Shown here: piece after piece, positions 15,487 through 22,370 of the stretch | Numbering within the stretch: position 1 is the first letter of the stretch | Layout of the letters: every line of letters starts with the position of its first letter | From: a virus | Direction: 5' to 3' (one strand) | Virus record (IMG/VR): IMGVR_UViG_3300033145_001939 | Coordinates: 1 to 34,894 of that record | DNA: 34,894 nt | Position numbers and translations under genes: made by a program | The notes under the pieces: generated by a model | Told to the model about the DNA's origin: nothing | The model's input: the letters and a program-made list of their open reading frames with translations, nothing else | Database searches by the model: none

Positions 15487-15648
15487 TCACAGCCCAAACG
15501 TATTGCCGATCATCCTGCACTGGTGCAGCAGCCATATTCCAATTAATCCAAGTCCCGCGATAAAAGCGAGAATCGCAAGCAGGTTCAAATAAACTTCAGC
15601 TGTCTTGGCATACAAGAGCCATTCTCCGGCTTTGATCAGCCTCTTCAT
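15487..15648 (-). CDS. small membrane protein (53 aa)
   Basis: ATG at 15648 overlaps the upstream stop as ATGA, with GGGGAGGGG before it. A short basic/amphipathic N-terminus (MKRLIKAGEWLLYAK) is followed by one long membrane segment (LNLLAILAFIAGLGLIGIWL) and a short tail. Function unknown; located just upstream of the tRNA-like gene. Confidence 0.65.
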   Translation of the reverse strand: MKRLIKAGEWLLYAKTAEVYLNLLAILAFIAGLGLIGIWLLHQCRMIGNTFGL

Positions 15649-16040
15649 GCCCCACCCCTCCCCTGCCACTGGTTAGGTGCCATGGTGTCGTATATGGTGC
15701 CGCATTCCAGGCAGCCAACTGTGATGCAATCTTTATCCGCATTCAGGTTTTCTTTTCTGGTCACAATGTACTTTGCATGGCCGTCCGGCATGCAACCGCA
15801 GCCGGGGCACTTGCTGTGCAGGCCTTTACCCTCAACTAACATAAAGTCAAAGCCGTAATCATTGGCAATTTTGACTGTATAGCTGTTGACAACAATCTTT
15901 TTGATTTTCAGTTTCTTCATGATCCAAATAATCTGCCTCTCGGCATCAACCCGGCTACATTTTCCATGGGCAAAGTTCTGCAGGATCCTGTGGATCAGCT
16001 GCCGGTCATCAGGTGTGGGAAACTGATATACTTTAGCCAT
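15645..16040 (-). CDS. zinc-ribbon phage protein of unknown function
   Basis: 131 residues. The C-terminal half holds CPGCGCM and, 40 residues later, CLECG, forming a probable zinc ribbon; the N-terminal half is helical (DDRQLIHRILQNFAHGKC). ATG at 16040 with GAGGAGG upstream. No specific family recognised; it may bind nucleic acid. Confidence 0.65.
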   Translation of the reverse strand: MAKVYQFPTPDDRQLIHRILQNFAHGKCSRVDAERQIIWIMKKLKIKKIVVNSYTVKIANDYGFDFMLVEGKGLHSKCPGCGCMPDGHAKYIVTRKENLNADKDCITVGCLECGTIYDTMAPNQWQGRGGA

Positions 16041-16072
16041 TCGGCTTGCCTCCTCAAACTCGAAATGGTATA

Positions 16073-16558
16073 CTATGCGTAGGATAATTTAACTTTGGGC
16101 CGACTTGGTTGCGGCTCTTTTTCTTTTTGCGTAAATAACAGCGCCATCCCGGCTCCGACTAGTTCCTTTACCTCTTTTTCAACTTTTTGCCAGCTTTCTT
16201 TTTCTTCGTAGCCAATAACGCCGTCACAGGCAACTTCTACCATTTCCCCGCTAATCTTTTCCGCATCGACCATCTCTTTCTGAAAACGGAGTACCGTAAT
16301 TGGAAGATTGCTAAAATCAATCTTTGGCAGGTATCGTCGGCCTAATGAACTTGTGCTTTGAAAGTACAAGTATGCCAGCCATTCCGCGCCATAAACCTCG
16401 CACATCTTTTCCACCGTTTCAGGCGGCGGCTTCAGTTCTCCAATTTCGTATGCTGCCAAAGTTCTTGTGCTGATGCATATTAGCGGTGCCGCTTCTTCCT
16501 GGGTCATACCTGCAAGGTCTCTGGCTTTTCTGTAGATGTCTCCGCAGTAACGTTTCAT
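16073..16558 (-). CDS. XRE-family helix-turn-helix regulator
   Basis: Residues 5-55 form an HTH_3 domain (IYRKARDLAGMTQEEAAPLI followed by STRTLAAYEIGELKPPPETV). The remaining 100 residues are helical with no known domain. ATG at 16558 (MKRYCGDIYRK) lies behind GGAAGGGGG and is preferred to the in-frame start at 16603. In the early operon it is a second Cro-like or antirepressor-type regulator, separate from the genes at the divergent promoter. Confidence 0.75.
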   Translation of the reverse strand: MKRYCGDIYRKARDLAGMTQEEAAPLICISTRTLAAYEIGELKPPPETVEKMCEVYGAEWLAYLYFQSTSSLGRRYLPKIDFSNLPITVLRFQKEMVDAEKISGEMVEVACDGVIGYEEKESWQKVEKEVKELVGAGMALLFTQKEKEPQPSRPKVKLSYA

Positions 16559-16599
16559 GGTCAACACCCCCTTCCTGTGGTTTAATGTAGCTAACAAGG

Positions 16600-16887
16600 T
16601 CATTCCTTCGGCCTTGAGATGTCAGCCCCACAGTACGGACACTCCCAATCTCCCCGACCATCGGCGCTGTAAACTTTCCCTCCACACTCAGGGCATATCC
16701 GCTTTTCCAATTCTTCACCCCTTTCGCCCCCGGCAACTCCCCGCTGGGGGCAGCTACTCTCATCTTTCCAAACAACCTTCACCGGCGCATCCGTCATCTC
16801 TCGTCGCCGGGCTGCTGCCTTAACCGCTACGTCATAATGCTCGTAGCAGTATGGCAAAATGTTTGAGCCCACTTTAATTGCGTACAT
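16600..16887 (-). CDS. zinc-ribbon phage protein
   Basis: The C-terminal CPECGGKVY...CPYCGADI is a rubredoxin-type zinc ribbon. The N-terminus (MYAIKVGSNILPYCYEHYDV) looks like a small alpha/beta domain. ATG at 16887 sits eight bases after GGGGG; the upstream GTG at 16896 is too close to that site. Function unknown. Confidence 0.65.
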   Translation of the reverse strand: MYAIKVGSNILPYCYEHYDVAVKAAARRREMTDAPVKVVWKDESSCPQRGVAGGERGEELEKRICPECGGKVYSADGRGDWECPYCGADISRPKE

Positions 16888-16935
16888 ATAGTTCACCCCC
16901 TTCTCTCCCAGATCTCAATAGTTCCTGACCGTACC

Positions 16936-17148
16936 TCATCCAACATCACCGCAATTATTTGCTTTCCGAAGTAGCTTTCTTATCGCCGCTGTTTCTATCC
17001 TCAGTGTTAATACGCCGCCGCTCCCTACGCATGGCGACTTCTCGGCTTCTGCTAATTCTACTTCTTTGCGTTGAAGCATTTTTTTCAAAATTTCGGGTTT
17101 GTAGTTTTCAAAATCTTTCATGGCAGTTTGGACTAAAGAACCGTCCAT
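16936..17148 (-). CDS. small helical phage protein of unknown function
   Basis: 70 residues, ATG at 17148 with a GAGGGGAG site. Predicted helical hairpin (YKPEILKKMLQRKEVELAEA and RIETAAIRKLLRKANN). No family recognised. Confidence 0.6.
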   Translation of the reverse strand: MDGSLVQTAMKDFENYKPEILKKMLQRKEVELAEAEKSPCVGSGGVLTLRIETAAIRKLLRKANNCGDVG

Positions 17149-17186
17149 CTATCTCCCCTCCTCTCTCCCCCGGGCCTCGGTCCTCC

Positions 17187-17528
17187 CTACTTGGCAATGT
17201 CCAGCTCGGCTCTGCCCCCCTTAATCTTGGCCACAACATTAACACCAATCCAGTCCTTGCCCACGATAAACCAAGCGCCGTATGCGTTTAAGATCTCACT
17301 CGCTTCCTGCACGGCCTTTTCAGTGCCGCTAAACTCAAGGCTTAGGATATCGCTGTCTATATAAAAATTCTTGTCCTCAAACAGCTTGTCTAACATCGCC
17401 AGGATTTCGCAGCCATACTTGCTGTTGATCTCCTCGTAGAACCTGTCCTCCCGGCAATGTTGACACCGGCAATTCTCGGGATGCGGTTTATACTCCGCCA
17501 GTGGTACTGATTGCACTTCTCTCACCAC
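17187..17528 (-). CDS. phage protein with Cys/His metal-binding N-terminus
   Basis: 113 residues. HPENCRCQHCRED near residues 16-28 may bind a metal ion. The C-terminal half alternates strand and helix (DILSLEFSGTEKAVQEASEI), like a small ferredoxin-type fold. The first GTG (17528) is close to AAAGGTG; the GTG four codons later (MQSVPLAEY) has better spacing. No family recognised. Confidence 0.6.
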   Translation of the reverse strand: MVREVQSVPLAEYKPHPENCRCQHCREDRFYEEINSKYGCEILAMLDKLFEDKNFYIDSDILSLEFSGTEKAVQEASEILNAYGAWFIVGKDWIGVNVVAKIKGGRAELDIAK

Positions 17529-17557
17529 CTTTCAGACTATTTTCTGCTACCGGCGGC

Positions 17558-17767
17558 TTATTCCGCCGCCTGGTCCATGGCCTGGTCGATAATGGTGTAT
17601 GCTTTCTGCCAGCATGGTCCGTCTGGCCCTTTGCCTTCAACCGCTTCAATCGCATCGCGGAGGCCTATCATGCGGCCAAACGCAATGCAGCCGTTGTTGT
17701 TGACATATTCCTCAGATACTTCTCGGAGTCGAGATAGCAGTGATTCCAGAAACATTTTCTTGTCCAC
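17558..17767 (-). CDS. small phage protein of unknown function
   Basis: 69 residues starting with GTG at 17767, nine bases after GGAGG. Helical throughout (FLESLLSRLREVSEEYV and AFGRMIGLRDAIEAV). The GRMIGLRDAIEAVE part resembles small phage proteins that pair with single-strand-binding or annealing genes, but no firm family can be named. Confidence 0.6.
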   Translation of the reverse strand: MDKKMFLESLLSRLREVSEEYVNNNGCIAFGRMIGLRDAIEAVEGKGPDGPCWQKAYTIIDQAMDQAAE

Positions 17768-17773
17768 CAGTCC

Positions 17774-17995
17774 TTACCTCCTCATTCGATACAATCGGGA
17801 TATGCTTGCCATTTGAGCGCCAAATCCTCTTATCAAATCTTCCGTCACATCTCTCACCTGATATTTAGTTCCAGCCGCTACTAAGTCTCGCTTTTCTTTG
17901 AGTTCCCGGTATTTTGCATGGTTTTCAAATCCATTAGCTTTCATTTTGGCTAGTGCATGATCTATGCGGCCTAGCAGCTCCTGTCTTGTTTCCAT
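17774..17995 (-). CDS. small helical phage protein of unknown function
   Basis: 73 residues from ATG at 17995 with GGAGG and AAGGAG upstream. Charged helices (METRQELLGRIDHALAKMKA) and a basic C-terminus (ISRLYRMRR). No family recognised. Six bases separate it from the next gene. Confidence 0.6.
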   Translation of the reverse strand: METRQELLGRIDHALAKMKANGFENHAKYRELKEKRDLVAAGTKYQVRDVTEDLIRGFGAQMASISRLYRMRR

Positions 17996-18042
17996 GCTCC
18001 TTACTTCCTCCCCCTTTCTATCCCTCTGTTCTCATGTTCCAG

Positions 18043-18234
18043 TTAAGACGCTTGCCCTTTGAGGTAGTCGTAAAACTTTGCTGCATTGATGTAGTAGGCC
18101 CAGCGCCGCTCCATTTTGACCGCTACGCCGAATGGAAAGCGCTGTTGTCTCAAACCCATGCGCAGGAACTGCGGTGTTACTCCCATAATGGCGGCGGCTT
18201 CTTTTATGGTGAGTTTGTTGCTGGTGGTAAGCAT
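18043..18234 (-). CDS. excisionase/MerR-like helix-turn-helix protein
   Basis: 63 residues: LTIKEAAAIMGVTPQFLRMG is an HTH_17-type recognition unit, followed by a wing-like WAYYINAAKFYDYLKG. Such proteins act as excisionases or small regulators. ATG at 18234 has AGAGGAGG upstream. It is the second gene of the minus-strand early operon, so it could be made on induction and assist the integrase at attP; that role is inference. Confidence 0.7.
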   Translation of the reverse strand: MLTTSNKLTIKEAAAIMGVTPQFLRMGLRQQRFPFGVAVKMERRWAYYINAAKFYDYLKGQAS

Positions 18235-18250
18235 AGGGCTGGCCTCCTCT

Positions 18251-18297
18251 CTATTGGTTGACAGCGGGGGGTTGGGGGTGGTCTATTGGTTCACAGC
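18251..18297. repeat. imperfect 15-bp direct repeat at the end of the Cro-like gene
   Basis: CTATTGGTTGACAGC (18251-18265) and CTATTGGTTCACAGC (18283-18297) differ at one base. The second copy covers the stop of the Cro-like gene. It may mark a small duplication. Confidence 0.8.
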
Positions 18298-18519
18298 AGA
18301 AGGTTGTTCAGTTTTTACGTAACTATTGGGCAAAAAAATATTTATATCTTTTATATTCAATGCTTGGGCTATTTTTATTAAAGTTTTTAACGAAGGTTCT
18401 GTCCTGCCTTTTTCAATATCAGACAAATAACTATTAGATATCTCTGCCATTCTTGCTAAATCAATTTGCTTTATATTCTTTTGTAACCGAATTTCTTTAA
18501 TTTTTGTTCCAATTTTCAA
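18283..18519 (-). CDS. Cro-like XRE regulator
   Basis: Helix-turn-helix protein of 78 residues (IKQIDLARMAEISNSYLSDI, then KGRTEPSLKTLIKIAQALN) divergent from the repressor gene. The frame opens at GTG 18534, but that codon is part of the GGAGGTGATC ribosome site, so TTG at 18519 (eight bases after GGAGG) is the likely start. It is first in the long minus-strand operon and overlaps no other gene. By position it is the lytic-switch (Cro) protein. Confidence 0.8.
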   Translation of the reverse strand: MKIGTKIKEIRLQKNIKQIDLARMAEISNSYLSDIEKGRTEPSLKTLIKIAQALNIKDINIFLPNSYVKTEQPSAVNQ

Positions 18520-18553
18520 CTTGATCACCTCCACTATGCAATTTTAATTTTAC

Positions 18554-18582
18554 GTATAAATCGAACATTATTCAAATGTCAA
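18554..18582 (-). promoter_or_regulatory. early (lytic) promoter
   Basis: On the minus strand TTGACA (18582-18577) and TTATAC (18559-18554) are separated by 17 bases, upstream of the Cro-like gene. Operator 18550-18566 covers the -10 box, so repressor binding would block it. Confidence 0.75.
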
Positions 18583-18670
18583 AAAAGCCAATTTAAGACC
18601 TTTATCATGGTATTTACGTATAAATCGAACATTATTCTTTCAATACCTTAGTTTTACGTATATCTCGTAA

Positions 18671-18699
18671 TTTACTTTTCTGTAATAACGTATTATAAT
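18671..18699 (+). promoter_or_regulatory. repressor (lysogenic) promoter
   Basis: TTTACT (18671-18676), 17-base spacer, TATAAT (18694-18699), 45 bases before the repressor ATG. Operator 18654-18670 ends directly at the -35 box and operator 18709-18723 lies just after the start of transcription, allowing both activation and self-repression. Confidence 0.75.
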
Positions 18700-18744
18700 A
18701 AATTTAGGTTCGTTATTTACGAAGGAAAGAAGGATAATAAGCTT

Positions 18745-19122
18745 ATGGCTGTTGGGGAACGCATAAAAGCATTTAGGCTAAAGAAAAAATTTACCTTAAG
18801 AGATCTCTCTGAAAAAGTTGATATATCAATTTCGTTTTTGAGTGATATAGAAAATGGACGGAGTAACCCCTCCCTGGAAAGATTAAAAGGTATTGCGGCA
18901 GCATTAGACATACCAGTAAGCGTTTTATTGGGTGAAGAAAAATTAAATGAAACATCTTCCCCCACCCTGGACGAGGAACTAAACGCCATCATGCGGGATC
19001 TCGGGCCGGATATAACCCTGCAATTCTATGACCTCAAGGGTATGACGGATGAGGAGAAGGAGAACCTGAAGATTTTTTTGCAGGGGTTGAAGGCAAGGAG
19101 AGAGCAAAAGAGGAAGGGTTGA
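18745..19122 (+). CDS. CI-like XRE repressor
   Basis: 125 residues with an N-terminal HTH (FTLRDLSEKVDISISFLSDI, then NGRSNPSLERLKGIAAAL). The short C-terminus (DEEKENLKIFLQGLKARREQ) lacks a LexA/S24 peptidase domain, so inactivation would not be by RecA-stimulated self-cleavage. An ImmA-like protease gene lies downstream, as in ImmR/ImmA systems, where the protease destroys the repressor after damage. AGAAGGA precedes the ATG. It is the first plus-strand gene from the lysogenic promoter. Confidence 0.85.
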   Translation: MAVGERIKAFRLKKKFTLRDLSEKVDISISFLSDIENGRSNPSLERLKGIAAALDIPVSVLLGEEKLNETSSPTLDEELNAIMRDLGPDITLQFYDLKGMTDEEKENLKIFLQGLKARREQKRKG

Positions 19123-19128
19123 TTTGCA

Positions 19129-19377
19129 ATGAAAGAAATAGTAATTGAATTCGGGTACAGTACTTCACCAAATTATGACCATGCCCTCGTTTTAGCCCAA
19201 AAGGCGGACAGATATGAAACAAGCGGTGAAGGTAGAAAAATTAGGCATAGAAGTTTCTTTAAACTCAGTAATTTTAGTAACCTTGAAAGGTTATTTGAGA
19301 TCGCTTCCGGCTGGAAAAGCTTTGCACTTTTTATAGATGAAGAAATGTTAATTAAAAGCGATTTTGGGGGGAATTAA
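19129..19377 (+). CDS. protein of unknown function in the lysogeny operon
   Basis: 82 residues; ATG at 19129, six bases after the repressor stop, with GAGGAAGG upstream. Predicted small alpha/beta fold (IVIEFGYSTSPNYDHALVLA; LERLFEIASGWKSFALFID). No family recognised. Codon use here is more A/T-rich than in the structural genes. It is conceivably a lysogenic conversion or immunity protein. Confidence 0.6.
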   Translation: MKEIVIEFGYSTSPNYDHALVLAQKADRYETSGEGRKIRHRSFFKLSNFSNLERLFEIASGWKSFALFIDEEMLIKSDFGGN

Positions 19378-19852
19378 AAGAATATTTGAGTGCTGGAGGG
19401 AAGCCAGCCGTTTGCCCTACCCGGAAACACACTGCAGCGCTAGGCCATTCGAGTTTCACCGTTATTCTGATGAAGGTCCAAATGTAATTGAAAAAGAAAT
19501 ATCCAAATGCAGAAAATTAAATACTGTCTATGACTGGAAAAATTATATTTATAAAGCTTCAAACGGCATGTGGAAGTTTGATAAAGAGTATTTCAAGAAA
19601 GCTATAAAGAACGAGATTTATTTAAACAAAATTAAATTATGCCCTTTATTCAATGAAGAAGCAGCATTAAAAGCTGTTGATAAATTATCCAATAAATATA
19701 ATCCAGATTTTGTTTCTGGTGCCAGGCATAGCTCTCGTGGTGCTTTTGGAGGCGTATCTTTAACTGTTGAACCGGAAGAATTAGGTGTTCAAAAGAAAGT
19801 AAAAAAGAAAGATTCACATAAGGTCATACCATTTAGGAAGCTGTTTGATTGA
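19364..19852 (+). CDS. protein of unknown function in the lysogeny operon
   Basis: Frame overlaps the previous gene. The first possible start is TTG at 19364 without a good site; GGGGGG (19366-19371) is followed by only non-standard in-frame codons (ATT, ATA), so the start is unresolved. The product (about 150-160 residues) is rich in aromatic and charged residues (YDWKNYIYKASNGMWKFDKE) with a basic C-terminal tail (VQKKVKKKDSHK). No family recognised. Confidence 0.55.
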   Translation: MGGIKRIFECWREASRLPYPETHCSARPFEFHRYSDEGPNVIEKEISKCRKLNTVYDWKNYIYKASNGMWKFDKEYFKKAIKNEIYLNKIKLCPLFNEEAALKAVDKLSNKYNPDFVSGARHSSRGAFGGVSLTVEPEELGVQKKVKKKDSHKVIPFRKLFD

Positions 19853-19944
19853 TTAAAAGAGAGCTTATATAAGGTGATTTTGAGGGCAGGATAGAGAGAC
19901 TGAAAAAAAAAGAAAAATAGGGGAGGTTAAACTAGAAAGTTTCT

Positions 19945-20412
19945 ATGTATCTCCTCATGGCTGAAAAAGCCAACAGACTTTTAAGTAAATACCAGGTAAA
20001 AGAATTCCCCGTTCCGCTGGACGTAATAGAACACATTATCTATAACGAAAGCATCGACATCCAGATCACAAAATACCTCAACCGCGCACTTTTCTGTGAC
20101 AATGTTATTTATATTGGACAAGCCCTGGAGAACAAACGCCGACGGGAATACTTAGTCCATGAAGCAGGCCACATGTACCACTGCGGTAACACTGCTTTAC
20201 TGGACCCGATTACTGTTGACAAAAACGAGGGCCAGGCCAAGGCTTTTGCCGCTTATTTCCTTATGCCGATAGGCCTTTTTGAAACATACCTTGCTCGGGG
20301 GGAAAACGATTATTCTCTTGCGGAAATCTTCGGAGTTACTCAGAAATTAGTAGAATATAGAAAAGAATTATCAAAATCTCTTATAGAAAGTGGCTACTAT
20401 AAACAAATGTAA
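19945..20412 (+). CDS. ImmA/IrrE-family metallopeptidase
   Basis: Zinc protease of the ImmA type. HEAGH at residues 72-76 binds zinc and holds the catalytic Glu; EGQAKAFAAYFLMP downstream supplies the third ligand and the typical family segment. Length 155 residues is normal. The ATG at 19945 has a strong GGGGAGG only 19 bases upstream, so translation may be weak. With the repressor it forms the expected ImmR/ImmA pair for induction without self-cleavage. Confidence 0.85.
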   Translation: MYLLMAEKANRLLSKYQVKEFPVPLDVIEHIIYNESIDIQITKYLNRALFCDNVIYIGQALENKRRREYLVHEAGHMYHCGNTALLDPITVDKNEGQAKAFAAYFLMPIGLFETYLARGENDYSLAEIFGVTQKLVEYRKELSKSLIESGYYKQM

Positions 20413-20465
20413 TATATTTTTTAAATGAGAAAGTATTTAAGCGGAGCGGAGGTGATTTGGTAGCC

Positions 20466-21499
20466 ATGAGGAACCCGAATGGCTACGGTTAGGCACGGTA
20501 TACAGGCTCAAAGGCCGCCGCCGCAGGCCCTGGATCGCTAGAGTAACAGTGGGCTGGACGCCGGAGGGCAAGCAAATACGCCAGACGATCGGCTATTTTG
20601 AATCCAAGACGGAAGGCATGGACGCTCTGGCGCTGCACAGGGTTAACCCGGTATCACCCAGGACAAATATAACTTTGGGCGAATTGTACAAAGAATGGTC
20701 CGAAAGTAAGTATAAGCATATATCCAAATCCACAGAAAACAACTACCGGGCTGCATGGAAATACATTCAGCGCTATGAAAAAGCAAAGTTCAAAGACCTG
20801 CGTACCTCCCACTGGCAAACCATAATAGACCAGTGCGCAGAAAATAACTTAAGCCAGTCCACGCTAAAAAAAATAAAAACCGTGGCTGTCATGCTGTACG
20901 AGTATGCTATGCAGAATGACATCGTGAACAAGAACTATGCCGAATTTATTACCCTGCCGAAAGAGAGCAGAAAGGAAAGGGAGACCTTCAGCGACATCGA
21001 CATCCAGACCATGTTTAACTATGCGGACACGGTGAAATGGGTAGACACTATTCTCATTATGATCTATTCCGGCATGCGCATATCTGAAATGCTGGAGCTT
21101 ACAAAGTTTAACGTAGACCTGGAAAAGGGGATCATAACCGGGGGAGCAAAAACTGAAGCAGGGAAAAACAGGATTATTCCTATACACCCGAAGATTATCC
21201 CCTTTATTAAAAAGTGGTATGCCAAAAATGGGGAAACTCTCATCTGCCGAGAAGACGGTAAAAAAATATCAGCTAAATATTACAGGGAAAAGAAGTATTA
21301 TCCCGCTCTTGAGCAACTGGGAATAAAGAAACTTACACCCCATGCCTGCAGGCATACTTTTGCAAGTTTAATGGCCCGGGCCAAAGTGGACACGCTTCAC
21401 ATTCAAAAAATTATCGGCCACAGCGACTATGCTTTTACTGCAAATAAATATACTCACCTGGAAATCGAAGAGCTTAAAAAAGCCATAAATAAGATATAG
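20466..21499 (+). pseudogene. int: tyrosine site-specific integrase, N-terminus frameshifted
   Basis: The catalytic part is complete: Arg in YSGMRISEMLEL, HACRHTFASLM, and the nucleophile Tyr in YAFTANKYTHL. The expected N-terminal arm-binding domain starts at ATG 20466 (MRNPNGYG), but a TAG at 20490-20492 follows. The rest of that domain (GTVYRLKGRRRRPWIARVTV) is in another frame, as if TTAGG (20489-20493) had been inserted. A GTG at 20549 opens an intact 316-residue frame that lacks the first strands of the arm-binding domain. attP lies directly downstream. A TTG at 20457 is another possible start. Confidence 0.85.
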
Positions 21500-21567
21500 A
21501 AATTATGGCACAGCTAACATATAGCTAACAAAAGTACCGCAAAATCCTTATATAACAACAAACTTTC

Positions 21568-21617
21568 TTTGACTCACATTCAAGAGGTCGCTGGTTCGAA
21601 ACCAGCCGTGCCCACCA
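21568..21617 (+). other. 3' half of tRNA-Val(CAC): crossover core of attP
   Basis: TTTGA-CTCACAT-TCAAG is an anticodon arm (anticodon CAC at 21575-21577), followed by AGGTC, a T arm GCTGG-TTCGAAA-CCAGC, acceptor strand CGTGCCC, discriminator A and CCA. There is no D arm or 5' acceptor strand upstream, so this is the 50-base part that restores a host tRNA-Val gene on integration. Confidence 0.88.
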
Positions 21618-21631
21618 TAAGAAACGCAAGG

Positions 21632-21664
21632 AAATCCTCGTAACTACAAAGGTTGCGGGGATTT
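21632..21664 (+). other. hairpin in the attP right arm
   Basis: AAATCCTCG (21632-21640) pairs with CGGGGATTT (21656-21664), nine pairs with one G-U and a 15-base loop, then TACTTTT. It could end integrase transcription, or terminate the restored tRNA gene after integration. Confidence 0.5.
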
Positions 21665-21731
21665 TACTTTTGGGTAAAAAAATCGTCTAGAATTGTGCTA
21701 GTTTGGGGCGGTAGCTAACACACAGCTAACA

Positions 21732-21898
21732 AATTTGGAGTAGAAAACCGGCCTTCATATTTGGCCTGTAAGGGGTTTAATATGTGGGGGTAAGGTGATT
21801 GGACGTATATTTGCTTGATAAGCTAATAAAAATTGCTGTCATACTTGATATAATTCTACTTCCAAGCTAATTTACTTGAGGGTTTAATCCTAAAGTAA
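21732..21898. other. non-coding stretch between attP and the DUF6504 gene
   Basis: No open frame with a ribosome site is seen. A TATAAT box occurs in the sequence TTGATATAATTC but without a convincing -35 element. Confidence 0.5.
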
Positions 21899-21931
21899 AA
21901 TAAATAAAGCCCCGGCTGCATTAGCCAGGGC
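21899..21931 (-). terminator. Rho-independent terminator after the DUF6504 gene
   Basis: On the minus strand GCCCTGGCT pairs with AGCCGGGGC (one G-U) across AATGC, followed by TTTATTTATTTT. Confidence 0.85.
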
Positions 21932-21934
21932 CCC

Positions 21935-22177
21935 TCAATCCCAGCACCTGTACATGTACCATTTTTTCTCCTTCCGGTCATAGTAAATGTCAAACAAGCC
22001 GTGATTAACCTGCACCCGGTAAAACACCTTCTCGCTCTCCCCGGCCCACCAGGCGCCGGTCATCACCCAATAGTTAATGATTTTGGAAATCTGATAAACC
22101 TCGCGCTTCCAGGTGAAGCGGACCGGAATTTTGCCGCGAACGCTTACTTCAATAGGCTTGTCATATAGCCGGGACAA
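21935..22177 (-). CDS. DUF6504 family protein
   Basis: 80 residues: RLYDKPIEVSVRGKIPVRFTW near the start, TGAWWAGESEKVFYRVQV in the middle and WYMYRCWD at the end match the DUF6504 pattern, a small beta-rich family known mainly from bacterial chromosomes and of unknown function. The start is TTG at 22177. The ribosome site GGAGG lies in the loop of a hairpin (22180-22213). It is a single gene with its own terminator beside attP, which suggests host-derived accessory cargo. Confidence 0.8.
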   Translation of the reverse strand: MSRLYDKPIEVSVRGKIPVRFTWKREVYQISKIINYWVMTGAWWAGESEKVFYRVQVNHGLFDIYYDRKEKKWYMYRCWD

Positions 22178-22179
22178 TC

Positions 22180-22213
22180 AAACCACCCGCCTCCTAAATT
22201 CTGGGGGTGGTTT
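22180..22213. other. perfect 9-bp hairpin enclosing the DUF6504 ribosome site
   Basis: AAACCACCC (22180-22188) and GGGTGGTTT (22205-22213) with a 16-base loop. Read on the plus strand it is followed by TTATT and resembles a terminator. Read on the minus strand its loop exposes GGAGG just before the TTG start of DUF6504. Confidence 0.7.
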
Positions 22214-22370
22214 TTATTATAAGGGAACAGGTGTTTGGGTGTCAAGGGAGAGGCTCCTATAAACCATTGTCGAAAATTGTCATATTGTGCCAAAAAGGAG
22301 GAATCTCAATCTCAATAGTCGTATATTGGTTTCAGGAAATTTTGAGAATGACAGGAAAGGAGGGAAAGCA

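Larger units (their letters stand above)
18550..18723. promoter_or_regulatory. four repressor operators in the divergent region
   Basis: A 17-bp dyad with half-sites TTACG or GTTCG and a 7-base spacer occurs four times: 18550-18566 and 18614-18630 (both TTACG-TATAAAT-CGAAC), 18654-18670 (TTACG-TATATCT-CGTAA, perfect palindrome) and 18708-18724 (core TTCG-TTATTTA-CGAA at 18709-18723). The first two lie within identical longer repeats (TTTACGTATAAATCGAACAT). Likely bound by the repressor at 18745 and the Cro-like protein. Confidence 0.75.
21512..21731. other. attP: attP: tRNA-derived core flanked by paired integrase arm sites
   Basis: AGCTAACA occurs at 21512-21519 and 21523-21530 on one side, and at 21713-21720 and 21724-21731 on the other, all in the same direction and each pair 11 bp apart. 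The two 22-bp blocks (21511-21532 and 21712-21733) differ at only three positions. Between them lies a tRNA 3' half (21568-21617). Paired arm repeats on both sides of a core are the organisation of an unrecombined attP. It starts 12 bases after the integrase stop. Confidence 0.85.

Noticed and set aside
15317-15535. 72-residue minus-strand frame across the tRNA-like gene
   Set aside because: Its codons coincide with the paired arms of the tRNA-like structure and there is no ribosome site; the gene downstream starts at 15324.
21568-21617. A complete host tRNA-Val gene
   Set aside because: Only the anticodon arm to CCA is present; no D arm or 5' acceptor strand is found upstream.
21500-21934. 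End of an integrated prophage with host DNA to the right
   Set aside because: Both arm-site pairs are present and lysis and tail genes follow to the right.
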